Source: JANXQE01 sp035651635 (lineage in GTDB: Bacteria > Verrucomicrobiota > Verrucomicrobiia > Limisphaerales > UBA8199). From it: a stretch of 24,121 nt of DNA. The notes under the pieces were generated by a model that was not told the origin of the DNA, did not search any database, and saw nothing but the letters and a program-made list of their open reading frames with translations. The stretch covers positions 1 to 24,121 of the forward strand of contig DASRFK010000274.1 in the NCBI GenBank assembly GCA_035651635.1, in the 5' to 3' direction. The position numbers and the translations under genes are program-made. Shown piece after piece: positions 1 through 6,421 of the stretch (positions are counted from its first letter, which is position 1; the number at the start of each line of letters is the position of its first letter).

Positions 1-129
1 ATTAGCCATTGCAAGGACCGGCGCCAAGCCTCCATGAGCGGCTTTTACGATTTCATGTCCGCTCAGACTGGCAATAAAGCCTTCAAGCTCGTAACTGTCT
101 CCAACCCCTCATGGTTACCTGATTACTGA
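1..129 (+). CDS. Possible C-terminal end of an upstream ORF (partial)
   Basis: Frame 1 is open from the window edge to a TGA at 127-129, giving 42 residues that end in S-N-P-S-W-L-P-D-Y. An internal ATG lies at 34. I recognise no family. A 42-codon open frame in GC-rich DNA can occur by chance, so this may be non-coding. It ends about 85 bases before carA and would be read in the same direction. Confidence 0.2.
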   Translation: MSHCKDRRQASMSGFYDFMSAQTGNKAFKLVTVSNPSWLPDY

Positions 130-146
130 TTCAGCCATAAAATTCC

Positions 147-159
147 CCGGAATATCCGG
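147..159. repeat. 13-bp perfect inverted repeat upstream of carA
   Basis: The arms CCGGA and TCCGG are separated by ATA. It lies between the end of the possible upstream ORF and the carA promoter/hairpin region. It could be part of a terminator or a protein-binding site. No T-run follows, so I do not call it a terminator. Confidence 0.3.
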
Positions 160-167
160 TTTGGTCC

Positions 168-195
168 TTGACCGCGCGGCGCACTGGCCTAGCAT
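168..195 (+). promoter_or_regulatory. Candidate sigma-70 type promoter for carA
   Basis: TTGACC (168-173) and TAGCAT (190-195) are separated by 16 bases, matching 5 of 6 and 4 of 6 consensus positions. Transcription would start near 202, leaving an untranslated leader of only about 12 bases. It overlaps the GC hairpin at 171-204, so promoter and hairpin are probably alternative readings of the same bases. Confidence 0.3.
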
Positions 196-213
196 CCGCG
201 CGGTTTTGTTTTC
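171..213 (+). terminator. Terminator- or attenuator-like hairpin directly before carA
   Basis: ACCGCGCGG (171-179) pairs perfectly with CCGCGCGGT (196-204) around a 16-base loop, and is followed by TTTGTTTTC up to the carA ATG at 214. A strong GC stem with a T-rich tail is the form of an intrinsic terminator. It could end an upstream transcript or act as an attenuator, or it could block ribosome access, because the stem ends 9 bases before the start codon. Confidence 0.45.
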
Positions 214-1371
214 ATGAAAGCAGTCTTGGCATTAGAAGACGGTTCTCTGTTCCACGGTCATGGTTTCGGCGCCCGCGCTTCGGCTTGCGGCGAGGTTTGC
301 TTCAATACTTCGATGACCGGTTACCAGGAAATTCTGACCGACCCGTCGTACAAAGGCCAAATCGTCAGCATGACCTATCCGTTGATTGGCAACTACGGTG
401 TCAATCTGCAGGACGTGGAATCCTGGCGACCGCATGTGGCCGGATTTGTCATTCGCGAACTGTCGCCCGTAGTTAGCAACTGGCGCGCTGATTTTTCCCT
501 GGCCGAGTATCTCGAGAAAAACGGGATCCCGGGAATTTCGGGCATCGATACTCGGGCTCTCACCAAAAAACTTCGGGTCCGAGGTGCGCTGAATGGTTTC
601 ATTTCCACGGAAGAAATCAGTGACGCCGAAGCCTTGAACCGCGCAAAAAGCTGGCCGGGACTGCTGGGCGTCGATTACGTGAAGCAAGTCACGCATCCCG
701 AGTCTTTCCTGTGGGATGAACGAGACGAGCAAAGCGGGAGTTTCGCCCTGATGCATGGTGGCTCCGAACCCGATGCGCGCCAGGTGCGAGAGCCTCTGCC
801 GCCGGCCGACATATCGATTGTGGCGTACGATTACGGGATGAAGTACAACATCCTGCGCCGGCTGCGCCAGCAAGGCTTCCGAGTGCGCGTTCTGCCCGCC
901 ACCACGCCCGCGGCAGAGGCGCTTCGGAGCAAGCCCGCCGGAGTGTTTCTCTCCAATGGCCCCGGAGATCCATCCGTCCTGGATTACGCCGTCCAGACCG
1001 TGCACGAACTGACTCAAACCGGCATCCCCGTATTCGGCATTTGTCTCGGCCACCAAATCCTCGGCCAGGCTTTTGGCGGCAAAACCTTCAAGCTCAAATT
1101 TGGCCATCGCGGCGCCAATCAACCGGTCAAAGATCTTGAATCCGGCAAAGTCGAGATTACCTCGCAGAACCATGGCTTTGCCGTTGACCCGAAAAGTCTG
1201 CCTTCGGAAATCACCGTCGACCGGGTTAACCTCAACGATCAAACCGTTGAAGGCATGCGTCATAAGCATAAACCTATTTTCTGTGTGCAGTACCACCCGG
1301 AAGCTTCGCCGGGACCGCACGATTCCACACCTCTGTTTGCGCAATTCCGCAAGCTGATCGAGAAACACTGA
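214..1371 (+). CDS. carA: Carbamoyl-phosphate synthase small (glutaminase) subunit
   Basis: CarA hydrolyses glutamine and passes ammonia to the large subunit CarB, which makes carbamoyl phosphate for pyrimidine and arginine synthesis in the cytoplasm. The 385-residue length is normal. Residues 1-150 match the CPSase small-chain domain (G-E-V-C-F-N-T-S-M-T-G-Y-Q-E). Residues 201-380 are a class I glutamine amidotransferase with the nucleophile Cys277 in G-I-C-L-G-H-Q, and His361 and Glu363 in Q-Y-H-P-E-A, so the catalytic triad is complete. ATG 214 gives the expected N-terminus; no Shine-Dalgarno sequence is visible, and the upstream hairpin occupies that space. No carB follows on either strand in the window, so the large subunit must be elsewhere. 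A 7-bp hairpin (1379-1395) follows the stop without a T-run. Confidence 0.97.
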   Translation: MKAVLALEDGSLFHGHGFGARASACGEVCFNTSMTGYQEILTDPSYKGQIVSMTYPLIGNYGVNLQDVESWRPHVAGFVIRELSPVVSNWRADFSLAEYLEKNGIPGISGIDTRALTKKLRVRGALNGFISTEEISDAEALNRAKSWPGLLGVDYVKQVTHPESFLWDERDEQSGSFALMHGGSEPDARQVREPLPPADISIVAYDYGMKYNILRRLRQQGFRVRVLPATTPAAEALRSKPAGVFLSNGPGDPSVLDYAVQTVHELTQTGIPVFGICLGHQILGQAFGGKTFKLKFGHRGANQPVKDLESGKVEITSQNHGFAVDPKSLPSEITVDRVNLNDQTVEGMRHKHKPIFCVQYHPEASPGPHDSTPLFAQFRKLIEKH

Positions 1372-1378
1372 GCGGCGC

Positions 1379-1395
1379 GCGGGCATTCTGCCCGC
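1379..1395 (+). other. Short hairpin after carA
   Basis: GCGGGCA (1379-1385) and TGCCCGC (1389-1395) form a perfect 7-bp stem with a three-base loop, 7 bases after the carA stop. There is no T-run, so it may act as a processing or Rho-associated 3' end but does not look like a classical intrinsic terminator. Confidence 0.3.
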
Positions 1396-1491
1396 AGAAA
1401 CGGCCACACAGGGTAGCCGTCCGATTTTGTGTTCGCTGGATTCGGTTCGGGAATCTCTGCGGGCTGAGCAAGTCTGCGCCGGCATTTACAT

Positions 1492-1519
1492 TTGACTTGG
1501 CACCTTCGGTTGCGATAAT
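1492..1519 (+). promoter_or_regulatory. Sigma-70 type promoter for the FHA gene
   Basis: TTGACT (1492-1497) and GATAAT (1514-1519) are separated by 16 bases and each match the consensus at 5 of 6 positions. The predicted start near 1526 leaves an 11-base leader before the ATG at 1537. This makes the FHA gene its own transcription unit, separate from carA. Confidence 0.5.
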
Positions 1520-1536
1520 CGCGGTACTACGTATTT

Positions 1537-2052
1537 ATGGCGAAACTCGTTCTCCTGAGCGCAGGCATGACTGGACGCACCCACGAGCTGAAAGCGGAGA
1601 AAACAAGCATCGGTCGGGTCGAGGATAATGCGTTTCAAATCGCCGAACCGTCGGTTTCAAGCCATCACTGCGAAGTGTTTCTGCGAGGGAACGAGGTCAT
1701 CGTCAAGGATCTCAACTCGACCAATGGGACCTTCATAAACGGCGAGAAAGTCACGGAAAGCCCAGTTAAACCGGGACAGATTCTGCGCCTGGGTCAGATC
1801 GAAATGCGTCTTGAGACGGACACGCCGGCGCCGGCGTCCAAAAAGCCTCTCGACCAAACCATGGTGATGCAGCGAGGCGTCAGCCTGACGGAACTGGAGA
1901 CCGGCGCGCGCCGCGGATTCGACACCAAAGGCACGGGGTTTGCCAAAAAGGACAACAAGATCAACAAAATCGTGATCACGGTTTGCGTTATCCTGGGCGC
2001 TGTGATTGTGGTCCTGCTCCTGTACGTTTTTGCCATCGCGGGAAACAAGTAG
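1537..2052 (+). CDS. FHA-domain protein with a C-terminal membrane anchor
   Basis: FHA domains bind phosphothreonine peptides. The domain spans about residues 5-95, with the family signature visible: G-R at 26-27, S-x-x-H (S41-H44, in V-S-S-H-H-C) and N-S-T-N-G-T (60-65). A linker of about 50 residues (96-143) is rich in charged residues and contains a threonine (T108, in D-Q-T-M-V) that could be phosphorylated; that is a guess. Residues 145-168 form one hydrophobic helix ending in a few polar residues, so the protein should be tail-anchored with the FHA domain in the cytoplasm. ATG 1537 fits the promoter at 1492-1519. No Ser/Thr kinase or phosphatase gene is nearby, so the partner is unknown. 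The stop codon abuts the hemB stop on the other strand. Confidence 0.85.
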   Translation: MAKLVLLSAGMTGRTHELKAEKTSIGRVEDNAFQIAEPSVSSHHCEVFLRGNEVIVKDLNSTNGTFINGEKVTESPVKPGQILRLGQIEMRLETDTPAPASKKPLDQTMVMQRGVSLTELETGARRGFDTKGTGFAKKDNKINKIVITVCVILGAVIVVLLLYVFAIAGNK

Positions 2053-3060
2053 CTATTCCGCGCTGAGCCACCGCGCCACCTGCGTCGCGGCATAAGTAAT
2101 TAGAATATCCGCCCCGGCGCGGCGCATGGCTAAAAGGCTCTCGAGCATCACCGCCCGCTCATCGATCCAACCGTTTGCGCCTGCGGCTTTGACCATGGAA
2201 TATTCGGCGCTAACGGCGTAGGCGGCGGTTGGATAACCGAATTCGTTTTTGACCCGATAGATAATATCGAGGTAAGCCAGAGCCGGTTTGACCATGACAA
2301 TATCGGCGCCCTCCTGGATATCCAGCGCCACTTCGCGCAGAGCTTCGCGGGCATTGGCCGCGTCCATCTGATAACTGCGTCGGTCCCCAAACTGCGGCGT
2401 CGATTCCGCCGCTTCGCGAAAGGGCCCGTAAAAGGCCGAGGCAAATTTGGCCGCGTACGACATGATCGGCGCATCGGCAAAGCCCTGCTTATCGAGTTGC
2501 TCGCGAATCGCCCGAACCCGGCCATCCATCATGTCGCTGGGCGCCACCATATCCGCGCCGGCTTCGACGTGGCTGGCGGCGGTGCGAGCGAGGAGTTTCA
2601 GGGTCGCGTCGTTTTGAATGATCGCGCCGCCGGCTTGCCGCTGGACTACGCCGCAATGGCCGTGCGCCATATATTCGCACAGGCAAACGTCCGTGATGAC
2701 GAGCAGTTCAGGCAATTCCCGCTTCAACGCCCGAACGGCTTGCTGGATGATTCCTTTGGCGGCATAAGCTCCTGACGCCCGCGCATCCTTCACATCCGGA
2801 ATGCCAAACAGCAGGACGCCCGGCACACCTGCTTGGTGCGCCTGGGTAGCCTCCTTGAGCAGCTCGTCAATGGACAACTGGAACACTCCGGGCATGGCAT
2901 TGATCGGGCGGCGCGTGCGCCGGCCGGACCGGACGAAGAGCGGTAAAACCAATTGGCTGGCGCTCAACTGGGTTTCCCGCACCAAACGCCGCAAAACTGC
3001 GGATTGACGCAAACGCCGGGGGCGGTACTGAGGGAATTGTGCGACTGGGTGCACACTCAT
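2053..3060 (-). CDS. hemB: Delta-aminolevulinic acid dehydratase (porphobilinogen synthase)
   Basis: HemB condenses two 5-aminolevulinate molecules into porphobilinogen, the second common step of tetrapyrrole synthesis. With the ATG at 3060 the protein has 335 residues, normal for the family; a TTG at 3093 would add 11 residues with no homology value, so I prefer the ATG. Both active-site lysines are visible: Lys205 in Y-A-A-K-F-A-S and Lys258, the Schiff-base lysine, in V-M-V-K-P-A. Residues 124-137 carry three cysteines (Cys126, Cys128, Cys136) in D-V-C-L-C-E-Y-M-A-H-G-H-C-G, the arrangement of zinc-dependent enzymes rather than the aspartate-rich magnesium type. The start codon sits in a short inverted repeat (ACACTC/GAGTGT, 3053-3071). 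It converges on the FHA gene with no gap. Confidence 0.97.
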   Translation of the reverse strand: MSVHPVAQFPQYRPRRLRQSAVLRRLVRETQLSASQLVLPLFVRSGRRTRRPINAMPGVFQLSIDELLKEATQAHQAGVPGVLLFGIPDVKDARASGAYAAKGIIQQAVRALKRELPELLVITDVCLCEYMAHGHCGVVQRQAGGAIIQNDATLKLLARTAASHVEAGADMVAPSDMMDGRVRAIREQLDKQGFADAPIMSYAAKFASAFYGPFREAAESTPQFGDRRSYQMDAANAREALREVALDIQEGADIVMVKPALAYLDIIYRVKNEFGYPTAAYAVSAEYSMVKAAGANGWIDERAVMLESLLAMRRAGADILITYAATQVARWLSAE

Positions 3061-3241
3061 TCGAGGAGTGTACGGACTGGTCTCCGGGTGCAAAGCTCAA
3101 AGTGGGATGCGTGGGATGCGTTGCCTGGCTCAAAGCCGCCCGCGCAGCCGCCTCTCAGGCTCTGCGGAAAAACCGCTCCTGCCCTGGTGCATTTTTCTTT
3201 ATTTTATTTGCGCTTTCCCTGAGTTGACGGATTAAGAAAGT

Positions 3242-3589
3242 ATGCTAGTTTCAGCTTGTTGTATGAGCGCAAGAAAAGCTGAGATTTCGAGTTCCTTTCA
3301 TCACGTCACGGTTGAAGCCCGGCAAACCCGGCTTTCACTTTCTCCCGATTCAGTAATTATTCACAAGAACGGGATAGAGTTCCGCAGCACCACACCCTTC
3401 TCTCCGTGGGCGGAAATGACCTTGACCCTCCAATCGCCGCGAGAAACAGGCAAGGTCCATTGCACTGGCGTGGTCATCGCCTGCACCGGCAGCAAGCATA
3501 CCGGTTATCACGTTTCAATGGTCTTCACCGGCTTGTCAAAGCAGGCCGAGGCACGGTTAAGCGCGATGGCCATCTCGCCGCTCAGCTAG
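3242..3589 (+). CDS. Small PilZ-like protein
   Basis: This 115-residue protein has the beta-rich layout of a PilZ domain: V-I-I-H-K-N-G-I-E-F-R-S, then a strand with W-A-E-M-T-L-T-L, then G-x-V-x-C-T-G-V-V-I-A-C, and a final Y-H-V-S-M-V-F-x-G-L-S with a terminal helix (K-Q-A-E-A-R-L). PilZ domains usually bind cyclic di-GMP through an R-x-x-x-R and a D/N-x-S-x-x-G motif. Neither is clear here (R-Q-T-R at 27-30 is the nearest), so ligand binding is uncertain. An alternative ATG at 3263 would remove seven residues, including the two cysteines C-C. It precedes the PilT-family gene by 137 bases in the same direction, which suggests, but does not prove, a link to type IV pili. Confidence 0.6.
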   Translation: MLVSACCMSARKAEISSSFHHVTVEARQTRLSLSPDSVIIHKNGIEFRSTTPFSPWAEMTLTLQSPRETGKVHCTGVVIACTGSKHTGYHVSMVFTGLSKQAEARLSAMAISPLS

Positions 3590-3726
3590 TTTATCGGTCT
3601 CCTGATATTCGTCCGCCCGGCTTTGGCGATCCGATAATTTAATCGGTGGCGGCGCTCGTGCCGGGCGCTTTGCCGTCTCAGCGCGTTTCTCTTTTGTTCC
3701 GCCTGGCCCTCTGTTATTCTGGCGCC

Positions 3727-4815
3727 ATGGAACTCTTTCATCGTATTTTGAAAACCGCTGTCGAAGGCGGTGCTTCAGACGCCCATCTCAAAATCGGGAC
3801 GCCGGTCATCTACCGCATTAATCGTCAATTGGTGGCCATCGATTGCCCCTATCCGACCCTGGAATGGATGAATAAAATTGTCGATGCCATCACCCCGGCG
3901 CATCTCAAAAAGCGTCTCGAGCAAGAGCGCGAGATTGATTTTTCCTATTTTGTGCCGAGCATCGGCCGCTTCCGCACCAACCTGTTTCAACAACGCGGGC
4001 AGTGGTGCCTGGCGATGCGTTACGTCAAAACGGTAGTGCCGAGCTTCGAGGAATTGGGGCTGCTGGAACAGATTCGTTCGATCGCCGAATCGCCCCGCGG
4101 GATTGTGCTGGTCGCCGGGTCGACCGGCTGCGGCAAAAGCACCACCCTGGCGGCGATGATCGAGCACATTAACGCGAATTTCAAAAAACACATTATCACT
4201 CTGGAAGACCCGATCGAGTACGTCTTTGAAGATAATCAATGCGTGGTCGAGCAGCGCGAAGTCGGGCTCGACACACTTTCCTTTCACCACGCTCTGAAGC
4301 ACGTGCTGCGCCAGGACCCGGACATTATCATGATCGGCGAGATGCGCGACTCGATCAGTTTCACTGCCTCGATGAGCGCCGCCGATACCGGCCATCTGGT
4401 GCTCTCGACCTTACACACCACCAACGCGGCGCAGTCCGTGAGCCGCATCCTGGATTTCTTCAAAGCCGATGAACGGGAACAGATTCGGCGTCAGCTGGCC
4501 GGCACACTCCAGGCCGTGGTCTGCCAACGCATGGTCGCCACGGTTGCCGGCGGCATGACTCCGGCCCTCGAAGTCATGATCAATACTCCCACCGTGAAAA
4601 AGCTTATCGAAGAAAACCGCCTCGACAAATTGCCTGCCGCCATCGAAACGGGCGTCGACGATGGGATGGTCAATTTTAACCAGGCCCTCTTCAATCTGGT
4701 AAAACAAGGCAAAGTCAGCGAGAAGGAAGCGCTCGGCAAGGCAACCAATCCGCAGGCGCTCGAGATGAATTTCAAGGGCATCTTCCTCGACGAAGGCCGA
4801 CGCATTCTGAGTTAG
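3727..4815 (+). CDS. pilT: PilT-family type IV pilus retraction ATPase
   Basis: PilT ATPases form hexamers at the inner-membrane base of type IV pili and drive pilus disassembly and twitching. The 362-residue protein from ATG 3727 begins M-E-L-F-H-R-I-L and shows G-A-S-D-A-H-L at residues 15-21, as in the PilT N-terminal domain. Walker A is G-S-T-G-C-G-K-S at 131-138, the Asp box is L-E-D-P-I-E at 159-164, Walker B is I-I-M-I-G-E-M-R-D at 200-208, and the His box runs from His223 to His230 (T-L-H-T-T-N). A GTG at 3646 would add 27 residues without family resemblance and was not used. Residues 290-320 (K-L-I-E-E...G-M-V-N-F) correspond to the PilT C-terminal region. PilU or another paralogue cannot be excluded. 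No pilus assembly genes are adjacent. Confidence 0.88.
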   Translation: MELFHRILKTAVEGGASDAHLKIGTPVIYRINRQLVAIDCPYPTLEWMNKIVDAITPAHLKKRLEQEREIDFSYFVPSIGRFRTNLFQQRGQWCLAMRYVKTVVPSFEELGLLEQIRSIAESPRGIVLVAGSTGCGKSTTLAAMIEHINANFKKHIITLEDPIEYVFEDNQCVVEQREVGLDTLSFHHALKHVLRQDPDIIMIGEMRDSISFTASMSAADTGHLVLSTLHTTNAAQSVSRILDFFKADEREQIRRQLAGTLQAVVCQRMVATVAGGMTPALEVMINTPTVKKLIEENRLDKLPAAIETGVDDGMVNFNQALFNLVKQGKVSEKEALGKATNPQALEMNFKGIFLDEGRRILS

Positions 4816-4875
4816 GCAGAGACGGTTGCGTAAGTCCCGAAGGCCGCCGGAGCTTGGATTCAGTCCACCGCGTTC

Positions 4876-6201
4876 CTACTTCGGCGCGATGTACAACTCG
4901 CTGCCGTCAAGTTTCTGCACTACCATATCGACTGTGCGCTCGATGGCGCCCTGGTTTTCGCCGACAACCGCCAGCGCATTTTGGCCGAGCTGTTGCCGCC
5001 TCGGCTCGTCGGCGAGCAAATCTCCCAGCGCTTTCTCCAGCTCCGCGGCATCGCGCACCTGGATTGCGCCATCGCGGGCCAGAAAGCTGCGCGCGACCTC
5101 AGCAAAATTTTGCATGTTTGGGCCGAAGACCATCGCCTTGCCCAGGGCGCCCGGTTCAATCGGATTTTGGCCACCGTGCGCGGTGATGCTTTTGCCAATG
5201 AAGATGACGCTCGCTGGCAGATAGAAATGCTTTAGCTCTCCGGTCGTGTTGACCAGCAGGCATTGCACCTCATTGGGTTGATATTCCGTTGAGCGGGTTA
5301 GTTCGGTACGATACACAAACTTCACCCCGCGCGATTGCAGGTCCCGGGCGACTTCCCGGCTGCGTTCGAAATGGCGCGGAACCAGGATCAAGAACAGATC
5401 TTCAAAGCGCTTGCGCAAACGCAGGAAGATGTCCGCCAGCAACGCTTCCTCTCCGGGATGCGTGCTGCCGGCCACGAGGATTCTTGCGTTCGGTCCCACC
5501 CGGAGCTGGCGCAGCATTCCCGGCACATCCACCGCCCGCCGCTCATCCAGTTTCGCCGCATCGAACTTCAGGCTTCCGACGACGTGGACGGCCTCGGGCC
5601 GGCAGCCCAACTCCCGCAGCTTCGCCGCGTCGGCTTCGTTCTGAGCTCCGACTCCCGCAAAGTCATGAAAAAAGCGACGGAACAGGAACCCAAAGCGTTT
5701 GTATCGCGGATAGGATCGTTCGGATAACCGGGCATTAACCAGGAACAACGGGATGCCCATGTCCCCGGCTTTCCAGAGAAAGTTCGGCCAAATCTCCGCC
5801 TCGACCAGGATGATGGCCTCCGGGCGAACCGTGTTTAACGAGTGCGAAACGCAGCGCCGGTAATCGATCGGATAATAGATACGGCTGATATGGCTGGGCA
5901 GGCGTCGCTCAAGCTCTTCCATACCCGTCGTGGTCGTGGTGGACACGATGATTTTGATGTTGGGCAGGCGCGGTTCCAAGGCGCGGATGAGTTGGGTGCA
6001 GACGCCTACCTCGCCGACGCTCACCGCATGGATCCATAACCTCTGGCGATTCGTAATGGCTTGTTTGAATTTCGAGTCGAACCGCCCCAAGCGCTGTGCG
6101 AAGCCGCGCTGCCAATTCCCGCGCCGCTGCATCCGCAAAAAGTAATAGGGAGAGGCCAGGATGAAAAAGACGCTGAATAGAATGTTGTACAGGAAACGCA
6201 T
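4876..6201 (-). CDS. waaA: 3-Deoxy-D-manno-octulosonic acid (Kdo) transferase
   Basis: WaaA (KdtA, family GT30) adds Kdo to lipid IVA at the cytoplasmic face of the inner membrane, so the cell should make Kdo-containing lipopolysaccharide. With ATG 6201 the protein has 441 residues; GGAG lies about 11 bases upstream. A TTG-type extension to 6261 gives an unlikely polar leader. Residues 4-22 form the N-terminal membrane anchor. W-I-H-A-V-S-V-G-E-V (56-65) contains the catalytic Glu64. I-Y-Y-P-I-D (108-113), E-A-E-I-W-P-N (134-140) and H-G-G-Q-N-P-I-E-P (342-350) are family motifs of the donor and acceptor sites. It converges on the pilT-like gene with a 60-base gap and no visible terminator. 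Confidence 0.95.
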   Translation of the reverse strand: MRFLYNILFSVFFILASPYYFLRMQRRGNWQRGFAQRLGRFDSKFKQAITNRQRLWIHAVSVGEVGVCTQLIRALEPRLPNIKIIVSTTTTTGMEELERRLPSHISRIYYPIDYRRCVSHSLNTVRPEAIILVEAEIWPNFLWKAGDMGIPLFLVNARLSERSYPRYKRFGFLFRRFFHDFAGVGAQNEADAAKLRELGCRPEAVHVVGSLKFDAAKLDERRAVDVPGMLRQLRVGPNARILVAGSTHPGEEALLADIFLRLRKRFEDLFLILVPRHFERSREVARDLQSRGVKFVYRTELTRSTEYQPNEVQCLLVNTTGELKHFYLPASVIFIGKSITAHGGQNPIEPGALGKAMVFGPNMQNFAEVARSFLARDGAIQVRDAAELEKALGDLLADEPRRQQLGQNALAVVGENQGAIERTVDMVVQKLDGSELYIAPK

Positions 6202-6305
6202 CTCGCGCGATTCTCCACACTTGTCGGCGCGCATCTTGGAAAATTGCGGGACATTGCGCAATGCTTTTGGGGCGAGTTTTCGCCCGGCGAGGGAGGGAGA
6301 CTTTT

Positions 6306-6331
6306 ATTTTCAATTCTTGGTTTTCAATTCT
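6306..6331. repeat. Two tandem copies of TTTTCAATTCTT
   Basis: The 12-mer TTTTCAATTCTT occurs twice, separated by two G residues, in the 220-base gap between waaA and the kinase gene. It is AT-rich against a GC-rich background. No function is evident. Confidence 0.4.
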
Positions 6332-6365
6332 TAATAGCTGAGCCAGCGTTGGAAAGCCACCCCGG

Positions 6366-6402
6366 CCCTCTCCTCCTCGGAGATCCTCGAGGAGGGAGAG
6401 GG
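6366..6402. repeat. Long pyrimidine/purine hairpin downstream of the kinase gene
   Basis: CCCTCTCCTCCTCG (6366-6379) pairs with CGAGGAGGGAGAGGG (6388-6402) over 14 bp with one bulged base and an eight-base loop. It lies 20 bases beyond the stop codon of the minus-strand kinase gene and is followed on that strand by no T-run. One arm is all pyrimidine except its end and the other nearly all purine. It may be a REP-like dispersed element or a Rho-type 3' end. Confidence 0.45.
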
Positions 6403-6421
6403 AGACGCCACGGTTCAGGGT

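Noticed and set aside
232..1485. Long 417-residue open frame antisense to carA
   Set aside because: carA is certain on the other strand; the antisense frame reads as a shadow of GC-rich codon use and shows no domain.
1498..1513. Second sigma-54-like site TGGCAC...TTGC before the FHA gene
   Set aside because: GG and GC are 11 instead of 10 bases apart, and a good sigma-70 promoter overlaps it.
3053..3071. Start-codon hairpin (ACACTC/GAGTGT) regulating hemB
   Set aside because: Only 6 bp with a seven-base loop; too weak to claim regulation without conservation data.
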